Below are positions 53,069 through 61,792 of a stretch of DNA of 64,000 bases, in pieces. The stretch is taken from contig CAYWSE010000001.1 of NCBI GenBank assembly GCA_964461025.1, forward strand, positions 1-64,000. Direction: 5' to 3'. Source of the stretch: JAHBVL01 sp964461025. Its GTDB lineage: Bacteria > Chloroflexota > Chloroflexia > Thermomicrobiales > UBA6265. Each line of letters opens with the position of its first letter. The stretch's first letter is position 1. A program made the translations under genes and the position numbers. The notes under the pieces are model-generated. The model saw only the letters and a program-made list of their open reading frames with translations, ran no database searches and was not told the DNA's origin.

Positions 53069-53287
53069 TCGGTCTTCAGTTGTCAAGTGTTAAGCGTAGG
53101 ACAACGCAAAGCAAAGAGCAATGGACAAAGAACTCGATGGGACTGAATGAATTGATTCATTCCACTCAATCAAATCTAGTGTGAATAGGATCAGATACAT
53201 TATGAGACAGCAAGGGGGATGACAAGAGGGGAAGCATCTTGCAGACTGAGGAGTGTGAACAACGCTCAGTTGAAAGGAGTTCCCCTC

Positions 53288-54263
53288 ATGGGTAAGCGTG
53301 GCAAGAAGAGCAGGGCAGCTGCACGTTGTGGAGTTCTCGTTCAAGCGGGGGGTGGTGATGGCCTGTGAGGCGTTTGGGGTGCCCCGGTCGACGGTGTATC
53401 GCTGGCGCAAGCAGTATCAGCCCTACCGGGTGACGAGTCTGGAGCCGCGCTCACGGGCGCCGAAGACGAAGCGGCAGGTACGTTGGACCTGGGAAGCTGA
53501 GCAGCGGATTCTGGCCTTGCGCCAGCAGTACCCGCGGTGGGGCAAGCGTAAGCTGGTCCCCAAGCTGCAGGAACAGGGCTGCACCCTGTCGGAAGCGACG
53601 GTGGGACGCATTCTGGCTCGTCTGAAGCGGGCGGGACGACTGATCGAACCGCAACGCATGCCGGTTCGGCGCCCCCGTCCCCTCCGGCCCCATGCCACCC
53701 GCAAACCCGCGGACTACCAATCCCAGCGTCCCGGCGATCTGCTGCAGATCGATACTGTGCATATCACCACCCGGGAAGGGACCCAGCTCCGGCAGTTTTC
53801 CGCCATCGATGTCGTTTCTCGGTTGGCCGCCGTCACGGTGCGTCGCAGTGCCACGGCGGTCACTGCGGCAGACTTCCTGGACGAGTTGCTCGACCGCTAT
53901 CCCCTCCGCATCCGGGCCATCCAGGTCGATGGCGGCAGTGAGTTCATGGCCGAGTTCGAGGACCGCTGCGCCGCCAACGATATCCCGGTCTATGTCCTGC
54001 CTCCCCGTTCGCCCAAGCTCAACGGTCGGGTGGAGCGCTTCAACCGGACCAGTCAGGAAGAATTCTGGCAGTGCTATGACGGCGACCTCGGCCTCGCCTC
54101 AGTCAATGCCGCGCTGCGCGAGTGGGAGACAACATACAATCAGGTCCGGCCACACCGGGCGCTCCAGATGCGAACGCCCCAGGCGAACCTGACGTCCCTC
54201 AGAACCGCGTCTGCTCCATATGTCGTGATCCCGTACAGTCTCTTGACACGGCTTGCGAACTAG
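53288..54263 (+). mobile_element. IS481-like transposase gene, apparently frameshifted near its start
   Basis: The DDE integrase-type transposase reads from about 53298 (GTG) to 54263. It has an N-terminal helix-turn-helix (MACEAFGVPRSTVYRWRKQY) and a catalytic core with Asp in LLQIDTVHI, Asp in IQVDGGSEF and Glu in LNGRVERFNR, the D-D-E triad of IS481/IS3-like rve domains. A strong ribosome site (AAAGGAG, 53274-53280) points to an ATG at 53288 whose frame (MGKRGKKSR...) is one base out from the transposase frame and stops near 53366. So a 1-nt indel seems to have broken it, unless translation begins at the GTG. Terminal inverted repeats were not located. Confidence 0.8.
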
Positions 54264-54351
54264 CGTATACGATTTTTAGTTCTCTGGTTTAGTTATCTGA
54301 AGGAGTGGTGTTCTAAGTCGAGTCCAGATTGCTTACGTAAAGGGAAGAACC

Positions 54352-55110
54352 ATGGCTGTCGTCGGTGAATCAACCTCCAAAGGAACGCCCGCTGTTTACG
54401 GCACGAATTCTGCCGACGGTGATGCCGTATTCGGCCAGGCAACAGCGAAGGGCCGCGGCGTCGTCGGGGTGAGTGACGAGCGCACGGCAGTCGAGGGTTC
54501 GACGGCATCGGGCATCGGCATCTACGGATCGGCTCGCGGCGCGAGAGGTCGTGGTGTCGTCGGCCGCGCCCAGGACGCCACAGCTATAGAAGGACACAGC
54601 GCGTCTGGAACCGGCGTCTACGGACTCAGTGATTCGAACGTAGGCGTTTACGGAAGAGGCGGCCTCCTTGCCGCGTACTTCGAGGGCAGCGTCGCGATTA
54701 CCGGGGACGCAACCATCGGTGGCGTCAGTGTCCAGTCATTAGTGCGCCGGCTGAGCGCTCTTGAGAGCGCACTTGCCGATCGCGTCGGACATGGCGCGCC
54801 CGTTGCTGACGCCAGCGTCACACCACTCATCAACGTGAGTCATCAGCGCGTCGGATTATTCAAAGTGGTCGGGAGCGGATTCTCGCCGAACCGTACAGCC
54901 CAGGTGGATGTTCAGTACAGGCCGAACCCGGATGTTGATTGGGAGATCGACGAACTCAACTCCGGGACGTACCCGACAAACGCCGTCGGTCAACTTGAAG
55001 GCCCCGGAATCCCTTACTTGTCGACCTCCATCAAACAACGTTGGAGCATTCAGGCGACCGATAGTCGAACTCAGAAGCGTAGCAACGTGACGCAGACGGA
55101 GTCGCAATAG
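54352..55110 (+). CDS. Fibre-like protein with G-x-Y-G/G-V-V-G repeats
   Basis: A 252-residue protein with no signal peptide. Residues 1-110 are short repeats of about 20 residues built around V-Y-G, G-V-V-G and T-A-[VI]-E-G (for example GIGIYGSARGARGRGVVGRA), which suggest a beta-helical or trimeric fibre shaft as in phage tail or surface fibres. AYFEGSVAITGDATIGG is a cap seen at the end of such shafts, followed by a Leu-rich helix (SLVRRLSALESALADRV, possible coiled coil) and a C-terminal beta domain (about 150-250). The C-terminal shaft-cap motif recurs in the protein at 55865. It is probably a displayed or tail-fibre-type protein. The gene sits between two transposase remnants. Confidence 0.65.
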   Translation: MAVVGESTSKGTPAVYGTNSADGDAVFGQATAKGRGVVGVSDERTAVEGSTASGIGIYGSARGARGRGVVGRAQDATAIEGHSASGTGVYGLSDSNVGVYGRGGLLAAYFEGSVAITGDATIGGVSVQSLVRRLSALESALADRVGHGAPVADASVTPLINVSHQRVGLFKVVGSGFSPNRTAQVDVQYRPNPDVDWEIDELNSGTYPTNAVGQLEGPGIPYLSTSIKQRWSIQATDSRTQKRSNVTQTESQ

Positions 55111-55131
55111 TTGCGAGCCTGAAAAGGAGTA

Positions 55132-55694
55132 GTGGTCAGCGACTTCTACACCGCCTACGACCAACTCGATGGCCCGCATCAGCGCCGCTGGGCACATGTG
55201 CTGCGGGAGATCCACGAGTCGCGCCGCCAGCACGAGGAGGATGCGGGGTTCGCCGCCTGGGCCGGCCAGGTCCATGCGCTTTACGTCCGGGCCAAGCAGT
55301 GGGCAACCCAGGTAGACACGCAGCCTGCCGCCCGTCGCGCGCGAACCCGCCTCGGGTTCGAAGAGGAACTCTAGGCGCTCTGTGAGCCCGAAGATGCCCA
55401 GATCGTGCAGGCCAGGTGTGCAAACGCTTCGCGGCCCATGCACCCGAACTCTTCCGATTCGTTAGTGATCCGGCGGTGCCGGCAACCAACAACGCCGCCG
55501 AACGTGCACTGCGGCCACTCGTCGTCGACCGGAAGATCAGCGGCGGGACACGATCCCGCCACGGCTCGCAAACCCAGATGATCCTGCGATCGCTGATCAC
55601 CGCATGGGATCTGCATGGACAAGACCCCCTGACCAACTTGCTCGACCTGCTCCGCGCACACAACTCCGACCACATAAAACTGGCCCCAGTCTGA
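55132..55694 (+). pseudogene. IS66-family transposase remnant
   Basis: Two frames carry pieces of an IS66-type transposase. 55139-55374 has VSDFYTAYDQLDGPHQRRWAHVLREIHE (D-F-x-x-A-Y and W-A-H). A second frame to 55694 has VPATNNAAERALRPLVVDRKISGGTRS with the catalytic Glu in N-N-x-A-E-R. The N-terminal zinc finger and most of the core are missing, and the join is out of frame, so it is inactive. Confidence 0.85.
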
Positions 55695-55864
55695 GTAGTT
55701 ACATCCCAAACATAAGGTAGACGTAGGGCAGCATCTGCCTTAAAATGGCCAGAATCACTTGTCGAGTACCAACCTGCGGCCTCCGGTGCCGTTTCGTGTG
55801 CGAGTCGTGCATGCGACTTTGATCAGACGTCATCACTTTCTTTGGAGAGAAAGCTGAGGAAACG

Positions 55865-57331
55865 ATGGTTTGTTTTGACGGTCTGGGTAACATGAACGAC
55901 ATGATGATTCGATTTGGTCGGTTCTCCGGCAATGCGTTGGAGGAGATTCTGTTCTTCAACCCCGATGACGGTGAGTGGACCATTGGCTCTTTGCCAGATT
56001 CAAGAGTGGTCTGGAGGTCTGGGGGCAATTCAGCTGGCTTTGGCAACCTCCACGATGGTCGGCCCATCTGGACCGGCNNNNNNNNNNNNNNNNNNNNNNN
56101 NNNNNNNNNNNNNNNNNNNNNNNNNNNNNNNNNNNNNNNNNNNNNNNNNNNNNNNNNNNNNNNNNNNNNNNNNNNNNCCTTCGACGGGGCACAAATGCGT
56201 TGGAGCCTTGCAGGCAATACGGCTGGGTTTGGACACAAAATCCATAGCGATCGTCCATTCTGGATTGCCGATTTTAATGGGGACTCTCGATCAGAAGTTC
56301 TGTTCTATTACCCGGGCGATCACAATTGGTGGATGGCTACCTACTCCGGCACCGGCCTGAGCTGGCGTGGAGCGGGCAATTCAGCTGGCTTTGGCAACCT
56401 CCACGATGGTCGGCCCATCTGGACCGGCCGTTTCAGTCAATCGGAAAAAGACGAAATCCTGTTCTATTTCCCAGGAGACGACAACTGGTGGCTCGGAGCC
56501 TTCGACGGGGCACAAATGCGTTGGAGCCTTGCAGGCAATACGGCTGGGTTTGGGGACCTGAGCGATGGGAGGCCATTCTGGATCAGTCGGCTCACACAGC
56601 AGAACTGTGACGAGATAGTCTTTTACTTTGAGGGGGACGGCAATTGGTGGCTAGGCAAGCATGACGGACAGCGGATCGCCTGGTCGTCTCCGGCGAATAC
56701 CGGAAGGGCTTGGTCGCGTTGTGTTGTTCAGAGAGGGCAATCAATCGTAGGAATTGTTAAAGGAACCGGTTGTGGCGTATTGGGCGAAGTCGACGACGGA
56801 GAAGGAGTGCTCGGCATCGCTCATCACTCCTCCGGCGTTGGCATTGTGGGACGTAACATTCGAGGCGGGAATGCCGGCTTTTTCCAGGGACACGTCACGG
56901 TGACTGGCGACTTAATATTGTCCGGAGCGGATGTTGCCGAAGAGTTCGCCGTTAGCTCGGAGGCTGGTGAACTTGAGCCCGGTACTGTGGTCGTGCTCGA
57001 CGAGCAGGGAAGAGTCTGCAAAACATCAAGAACTTACGATAGCAGAGTCATCGGAATCGTATCGGGCGCGTGCGACCGAAAACCCGCTTTGGTGCTCGAT
57101 CGGCAGGATGGAAACCGCCTGCCCCTCGCCGTTACGGGAAAATCATGGTGCTTCGCCGATGCGACACTTGAACCCATTCGAGTCGGAGATCTGCTGACCA
57201 CGTCAAGTTTTGCGGGTTACTCCATGCGGGCGAGCGATCCCATATCTTCGTTCGGCGCTGTGATTGGCAAAGCTCTCACTCCCTTACCAAGTGGTATAGG
57301 CAAGGTACTTGTCCTCGTGGGATTGTGTTAG
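55865..57331 (+). CDS. Repeat protein (VCBS/FG-GAP-like) with phage-fibre-type C-terminus; contains assembly gap
   Basis: About 488 residues in frame across 100 N. Residues 1-280 hold repeats of about 50 residues: G-R-F...E-[ILV]-[LV]-F-[YF]-x-P-G-D-x-N-W-W, then W-x-x-x-G-N-[ST]-A-G-F-G and D-G-R-P-[IF]-W, similar to FG-GAP/VCBS-type propeller blades. A GVLG/GVGIVG shaft and an NAGFFQGHVTVTGDLILSGAD cap follow. The end (about 365-488; ELEPGTVVVLDEQGRV, VIGIVSGA, LPLAVTGKSWCFAD, VGDLLTTS, GAVIGKALTPL) is a domain common at the C-terminus of fibre-like proteins. It lacks a signal peptide. The metalloprotease gene starts 4 bp after its stop, so the two are coupled and possibly one functional unit. 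Confidence 0.75.
   Translation: MVCFDGLGNMNDMMIRFGRFSGNALEEILFFNPDDGEWTIGSLPDSRVVWRSGGNSAGFGNLHDGRPIWTGXXXXXXXXXXXXXXXXXXXXXXXXXXXXXXXXXXFDGAQMRWSLAGNTAGFGHKIHSDRPFWIADFNGDSRSEVLFYYPGDHNWWMATYSGTGLSWRGAGNSAGFGNLHDGRPIWTGRFSQSEKDEILFYFPGDDNWWLGAFDGAQMRWSLAGNTAGFGDLSDGRPFWISRLTQQNCDEIVFYFEGDGNWWLGKHDGQRIAWSSPANTGRAWSRCVVQRGQSIVGIVKGTGCGVLGEVDDGEGVLGIAHHSSGVGIVGRNIRGGNAGFFQGHVTVTGDLILSGADVAEEFAVSSEAGELEPGTVVVLDEQGRVCKTSRTYDSRVIGIVSGACDRKPALVLDRQDGNRLPLAVTGKSWCFADATLEPIRVGDLLTTSSFAGYSMRASDPISSFGAVIGKALTPLPSGIGKVLVLVGLC
56078..56177. other. Assembly gap (100 N) inside a tandem repeat
   Basis: The left flank 56023-56077 equals 56374-56428, and the right flank 56178-56232 equals 56499-56553. In that second copy the interval is 70 bp, so the true gap is probably 70 bp rather than 100. 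The 30-bp difference keeps the frame, so the protein reads through either way. Confidence 0.85.
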
Positions 57332-57335
57332 GTGT

Positions 57336-58679
57336 ATGTCAACAGTTTCTGTTCGTGAAGAACTCGGCGCAGGAGCCAGTCTGGAGGACATGCGCAAACT
57401 CCTCGGCCTCCACAGACCACTAAATGTCCGCAATCTCATCAGCGCATACAACGAACCGATTATCTTGGAGGAGCCGCTTGTTACGGCCGCGGCGCTCGGC
57501 GGTCACCAGAAGATCGTGCTCTTCAAAGACGGCCGATGGGAATGGACTGGCCATTTCAATGCCACAGGATTTCCATCATTCGAGGTTTCTCTCACAACTC
57601 AAATAGTGGCTGAGGGGGGCGCTGTATTCGTCCTCTCTGAACGTGGTTCAGTGCACGGGACTGTCGAATCTGGCTCACGCAGGCACATATGGAGTCAGAG
57701 AGGGCATGCGCCCATTCAAATCAGACTGTGGCGCAATCTGAGGAGAGCGACGCTTTACCACGATCTGCAATATGACGCGGATTTCTTCGGAACTGTTGGA
57801 GACGTGATCTCCTTCATCGCCAAAGGCGTCGCCGCTGGTTCGCTCGGAGGGAGCACCGGACTTTGGATAGCATTGTCAACGGAAATAGTCGACGCATTGG
57901 ACTGGGAGTCGATCTCCCTTCCAAGTCTTGCTGGTCTGGTCGTTGCCGGGGGAACCATGCTAGTCATGGGACCATACGGTGGAGTTCCAGCAATCGTCGC
58001 TGGTCTGGCAGCGGGCGTCGCCATACAGGATGCACTCGAAACGCGAGAGTTTCGAGACGATGAATACGAATACTTTGATCGCATCTTTGGTGGAAAGCTG
58101 CCTGATAAGAGCCGAATCATCCTGACCAATCTGCTCGGCCTGGGGGGGCGCGCTTTCGTCTGGCCCGGACCTGGCAATGCCATCTACGTCAATGTTGGAG
58201 AGGGAGCGCGAGATCCAGTTCACTATGAGGGAATTGGGGGAAAGGCAGTGACTCGGGTTATTAACGGCCGAACTGTTCCTTTGAACTCTCCCGGCCAATT
58301 GCTTGTCCACGAACTGACTCACGCTTGGCAGATAGAGCACAGCGACATTATTCCAATTTGGATGTGCGAAGGACTGTATGAACAACTCGGCACTATCGGA
58401 GGCAGCATGAAAGCATACCACTATGACGATAATACAGATAAGGCGTGGTCCGAATTCAATCTGGAGCAGCAAGCATCCATCGTTGAAGATTGGTATGCAG
58501 GGAACCTGTTGCCTAACTCCATTGTGATTGATGACAGAGGAAATACTCTATCGAAGCAAGGCAAATATCTCGCTCAATCGGAACGAAGTGTTGGGGATCT
58601 ATGTCTCGAAGCGCACGTTAACTGTGCAAACCCATTTTATCGATACATCCGTGACAACATCCGAGCAGGCGTCGCATAG
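57336..58679 (+). CDS. HExxH metalloprotease-like protein with internal membrane segments
   Basis: A 447-residue protein from the ATG at 57336, 4 bp after the fibre gene. The N-terminal 145 residues are soluble and beta-rich. Hydrophobic segments at about 152-183 and 196-232 (VVAGGTMLVMGPYGGVPAIVAGLAAGVAI) could span or insert into a membrane. Then comes LVHELTHAWQIEHS (His325, Glu326, His329) with E345 in MCEGLYEQ as a likely third ligand, the zinc site of gluzincin/DUF4157-like proteases. Proteases of this sort occur as effectors in contractile-injection and polymorphic-toxin loci. The coupling to a fibre protein fits a delivered effector, but this is inference. Two Cys (SVGDLCLEAHVNCANP) near the end may pair. 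Confidence 0.72.
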   Translation: MSTVSVREELGAGASLEDMRKLLGLHRPLNVRNLISAYNEPIILEEPLVTAAALGGHQKIVLFKDGRWEWTGHFNATGFPSFEVSLTTQIVAEGGAVFVLSERGSVHGTVESGSRRHIWSQRGHAPIQIRLWRNLRRATLYHDLQYDADFFGTVGDVISFIAKGVAAGSLGGSTGLWIALSTEIVDALDWESISLPSLAGLVVAGGTMLVMGPYGGVPAIVAGLAAGVAIQDALETREFRDDEYEYFDRIFGGKLPDKSRIILTNLLGLGGRAFVWPGPGNAIYVNVGEGARDPVHYEGIGGKAVTRVINGRTVPLNSPGQLLVHELTHAWQIEHSDIIPIWMCEGLYEQLGTIGGSMKAYHYDDNTDKAWSEFNLEQQASIVEDWYAGNLLPNSIVIDDRGNTLSKQGKYLAQSERSVGDLCLEAHVNCANPFYRYIRDNIRAGVA

Positions 58680-58795
58680 CCATCTATCGCGCCGTCAACA
58701 TGTTCGTCTCCCATCATGGGTGCCAACGGGTGTACAGGCATCTAGGTCGCCGGCCGTATTTAGTAGACACTGTTCGACGAGAATGGAAATGATCC

Positions 58796-59080
58796 ATGTC
58801 TCGTTCGACCTGCGATCGGTCGGCCGAGACCGCAGTCGACAGCGACGATCGGGTATATGTATCTAACGTAGTAAACAACCGCATCGTCGTCTTCGATGCC
58901 AGCGGGAACTTCCTGACCACGTTCGGTTCCTTTGGCGCCGTCCCGGGCCAGAGCATCGGGTTTGATGAACTGGCCTGGGACAGTGACGGCAACCTTTACG
59001 TCGCGGACTACGGCAACCAGCGCATCCAGAAGTTCGCCATCTCGCTCCCACCGCTGCCGGAGGCAACTCCCATTGCCTGA
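58796..59080 (+). pseudogene. C-terminal fragment of an NHL-repeat protein
   Basis: 94 codons containing one and a half NHL blades (TAVDSDDRVYVSNVVNNRIVVFD and LAWDSDGNLYVADYGNQRIQKF) and a Pro/Ala end like those of the large exported propeller proteins. There is no signal peptide and no complete propeller, so it is a remnant of a gene cut at the edge of the accessory block. Confidence 0.7.
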
Positions 59081-59118
59081 AATCCCTCACCCTGCCCTCT
59101 CCCCACGGGGCCTTCTCC

Positions 59119-59240
59119 GTAGCCATCGACCTCAATGTCGATGGCTACCCCGCTTCTCGATCCATTCATCGATTCTTGCACATCACTGTGCGCATCGACC
59201 TCCGCTCCATCGCCGTACGCATCGACCTCCGTGTCGATGC
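59119..59240. repeat. Dispersed hairpins upstream of the arginase-like gene
   Basis: 59119-59148 is a 12-bp hairpin, GTAGCCATCGAC-CTCAAT-GTCGATGGCTAC. 59213-59240 is the CCGTAC lead plus GCATCGAC-CTCCGT-GTCGATGC, as at 31-59. Between them an isolated left arm (GCATCGACCTCCG, 59192) lacks its partner. Confidence 0.75.
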
Positions 59241-59279
59241 CCTACCTCACCACTGCTTCTTCCCTGCTATCCTCCACCC

Positions 59280-60152
59280 ATGACCTCACCTCGCCTCACC
59301 ATCATCGCCCCGGCCGCCGCTCATCCCGCCACCGGACTCAACGCCGCAGCGGACGCCTTCCAATCCGCCGGATTGACCGACCAGCTCGCGAACCTCGGCA
59401 TCACCGTCGCCAGCACCGATCGCCCCGCCGGAACCACTCTTCCCGACCCCATTGCCGCGCTCGCAGCATCCAACGCGGCCATCGCCTCCAGCGTCGCCGC
59501 TGCTGGCAACGCAAATACGCTCCCTGTGCTCACCGGCGGCACCTGCGGTTACCTTCCAGGTATGGTCGCAGGTCTCCAGCAAACCCTCGGCCCCGGCACG
59601 ACACTCGGACTCCTTTGGCTCGATGCTCATGGCGATTTCAACACGCCACGCACTACACCCTCCGGCATGCTCGGCGGTATGCCGGTTGCCGTTGTCGCCG
59701 GTCTCTGTCACGCCGAATGGCGCGAAGGCGCCGGTATGACCGCGCCCATCCCCACCAACCGGATCATGATGGTCGATGTCCGCAATCTCGACCCCGAAGA
59801 AGAGCAGCTCATCCGCGCCACTGACGTCCAGATCGTCCGCTTGCATGAATCAGACGCCCACGAGCGCATCGCCGCATTCGCCGAATCGGTCGACGCGCTC
59901 TATATCCATATCGACGCCGACATTCTCGACGCCTCGCTCCAGCCCAATCACCCCACGGTCGAATCCGACGGACTCGATGTCGCCGAAACCCTCTCGATCG
60001 TCGAAACGGCCTGCCGTCACGGCAAGCTCGTCGCCTTCGCCGTCGTCTCGGTCAACCCCGAAGGTCCCGGCGGATCGAACTCCCTGCAAAGCGGACTCGC
60101 GCTCCTCACCGGCGGTCTCCAAATCTGGGCATCCCAAAACTTCACCGTATAA
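59280..60152 (+). CDS. Arginase/agmatinase-family protein
   Basis: A 290-residue ureohydrolase-fold protein from the ATG at 59280. The binuclear Mn site is mostly recognisable: WLDAHGDFNTPRTTPSG (D-A-H-x-D-x-N), IHIDADILDAS (D-x-D-x-x-D) and a late Glu in VNPEGPGG. The usual first ligand motif G-G-D-H/C-S is here GGTCGYLPG, with Thr in place of Asp and no His. The protein may hydrolyse a guanidino compound (arginine, agmatine, formiminoglutamate), but the changed first motif leaves substrate and activity open. No Arg or agmatine pathway gene is adjacent. Confidence 0.82.
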   Translation: MTSPRLTIIAPAAAHPATGLNAAADAFQSAGLTDQLANLGITVASTDRPAGTTLPDPIAALAASNAAIASSVAAAGNANTLPVLTGGTCGYLPGMVAGLQQTLGPGTTLGLLWLDAHGDFNTPRTTPSGMLGGMPVAVVAGLCHAEWREGAGMTAPIPTNRIMMVDVRNLDPEEEQLIRATDVQIVRLHESDAHERIAAFAESVDALYIHIDADILDASLQPNHPTVESDGLDVAETLSIVETACRHGKLVAFAVVSVNPEGPGGSNSLQSGLALLTGGLQIWASQNFTV

Positions 60153-60194
60153 TCCCGTTCCAGTCCTCACGCCCGATCATCCGGATCCAACCTC

Positions 60195-60229
60195 CGGACC
60201 CCGGACTGCGGACCTCGGACTACGGACTA
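60195..60229. repeat. Heptanucleotide tandem repeat (5 units)
   Basis: CGGACCC, CGGACTG, CGGACCT, CGGACTA, CGGACTA, preceded by two degenerate units (60181-60194). It ends only 16 bp before the start at 60246, so it lies in the leader of that gene. Confidence 0.8.
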
Positions 60230-60245
60230 CGTAAAGGACACCTCG

Positions 60246-60686
60246 TTGGCCGACGATCTCGACAAGCTCTACGACTACATCGTGCGCCAGTACGTCATGA
60301 AGGACGAACTGATCGACGTGGACCTGTCCGCCTCCGCCACCGAAGAAGGCGACGCCATCGAAAGCGAAAAGCACCAGATCGTCGTTCGCGAAACCGATCA
60401 CGCCCGCCAGATGCGCGAATCATTCCGGGCTGGACTCTCCACCGCCTGGCATCTCGAACAGAATGGTTCACAAGAGCTCCGCCTCAGCGATCAGGACCCG
60501 GTCGAGAACTCCATCGCCGATGCGCTGATCCGCTATCTCGTCAGTTTCGGTCTCGCCGGCTCCCGCACAGAAAAAGTCAGTGACGCGGCCTATACCTACT
60601 ATATTTCCGTATCGTGGGACCGGTTGCAGGACATCAGCCGCAAGATTGGCGTCGATCTGCCTCAAACACTCGCCCGGGTCGCCTGA
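60246..60686 (+). CDS. Conserved hypothetical protein before rnc
   Basis: A 146-residue protein with a TTG start preceded by AAAGGA. It is acidic and soluble: MADDLDKLYDYIVRQYV start, a charged middle (SEKHQIVVRETDHARQMRE) and an end, YTYYISVSWDRLQDISRKIGVDLPQTL. No family is recognised. It stands 23 bp before the RNase III gene and likely shares its transcript. A heptamer repeat block lies in its leader. Confidence 0.65.
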   Translation: MADDLDKLYDYIVRQYVMKDELIDVDLSASATEEGDAIESEKHQIVVRETDHARQMRESFRAGLSTAWHLEQNGSQELRLSDQDPVENSIADALIRYLVSFGLAGSRTEKVSDAAYTYYISVSWDRLQDISRKIGVDLPQTLARVA

Positions 60687-60709
60687 TCGACGATCGAAGA
60701 AAGCCAAAC

Positions 60710-61507
60710 GTGCCGCGCAAACGTCAATCCGCGCCATCGTCGAAACGCACTGCCACGCCGGCGCAATCGAACCCGGAGCGTCTTCTCGCCGCCCTGCAGA
60801 TCGAAGGGCGCAACATCGAGCTCTATCGCACCGCGCTGACTCATCGCTCCGCCGCCGGCATTGCCTTCACCGGCGACTATCCCTCCAATGAACCAAACGA
60901 GCGTCTCGAGTTTCTCGGCGATGCCCTGATCGGCGCCTATTCCGCTGACGAGCTCTATCGCCGCTTTCCGGACGAACCCGAAGGCATCCTCACCCGGCGG
61001 CGCACCGCCATCGTCCGCACCGAGCAGCTCGCCGCCTGGGCCCAGGAAATCGATCTCGATGACTACATGTATCTCGCTCCGGGCGAGCGTGCTTCCGTCA
61101 GTGGCCGCGACCGCATCCTCGCCGGCGCTTACGAAGCGTTAATCGGTGCGATCTACCTCGACCGAGGATCCCGCATCGCCAGAGCATTTTTCACCCATCA
61201 GCTTCGTCGCGATCTCGATACGGTTCTCGCGGGGGTGGAAACATCCAACCCTAAGGGCCGCCTCCAGGAGATCACCCAGAATCTCTTCCGCCGCGCTCCC
61301 GCCTATCGCACCATCGACGCACAAGGCCCCGCACACGCCCGAAATTTCACCGTGGAAGTCCGCTTCGACGGCGGAGTCCTCGCAACCGGCGAAGGCTCCA
61401 GCAAACGATCGGCGGAAGAAGCTGCCGCCACCGCCGCCCTCACCCTCATCGACGACCAGGGCGTCGGTGTTCTATCCCCCCGCTCCCTTCCCCGCACGCT
61501 CGATTAA
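60710..61507 (+). CDS. rnc: Ribonuclease III
   Basis: A 265-residue RNase III (double-stranded RNA endonuclease; rRNA and mRNA processing). The start is taken as the GTG at 60710 (GAAGAAAG upstream), 23 bp after the previous gene. After a basic N-terminal tail of about 20 residues the endonuclease domain shows YRTALTHRSA, NERLEFLGDALIGAYSADELY (signature with catalytic Glu and Asp) and GAYEALIGAIYLDRG (second acidic pair D/E positions). The double-stranded RNA-binding domain follows: NPKGRLQEITQNLFRRAPAYRTI...GEGSSKRSAEEAAATAAL. All catalytic acids are present. Confidence 0.96.
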   Translation: MPRKRQSAPSSKRTATPAQSNPERLLAALQIEGRNIELYRTALTHRSAAGIAFTGDYPSNEPNERLEFLGDALIGAYSADELYRRFPDEPEGILTRRRTAIVRTEQLAAWAQEIDLDDYMYLAPGERASVSGRDRILAGAYEALIGAIYLDRGSRIARAFFTHQLRRDLDTVLAGVETSNPKGRLQEITQNLFRRAPAYRTIDAQGPAHARNFTVEVRFDGGVLATGEGSSKRSAEEAAATAALTLIDDQGVGVLSPRSLPRTLD

Positions 61508-61579
61508 GAGCAACCCGCGAACGCGTCTGCCAGCACCGAAGTCCCTCTTATCCAACGCCAAAACCATCACGAAACCGAT

Positions 61580-61603
61580 GCGTAGCCTCGCCATTTATGG
61601 CGC
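61580..61603. repeat. 24-bp repeat shared with 8782-8805
   Basis: Identical to the copy at 8782-8805, with CGCC-ATTTAT-GGCG in the middle. It lies in the rnc-prs spacer (61508-61792), which shows no gene. Confidence 0.75.
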
Positions 61604-61792
61604 TTTGGCGGTCACGTCTGCGCTGCATCTCCACTCGTTCTCGCTTTCTCCCGCGTCAACGGTCACTAAGCCCGTGATTTTCAATCGCGGGCGGATCAAT
61701 TGGGCAACAGCGGCCAGCGCCAGCCCGCCGAACATGGCAGAATATGAACCCCGGCGCCGCGCCGGATTGACCAGATCAGGAGGTATGGGGAA

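Noticed and set aside
53090..53287. Terminal inverted repeats of the IS481-like element
   Set aside because: Short palindromes (for example around 53145-53162) are present, but no matching end was found after 54263.
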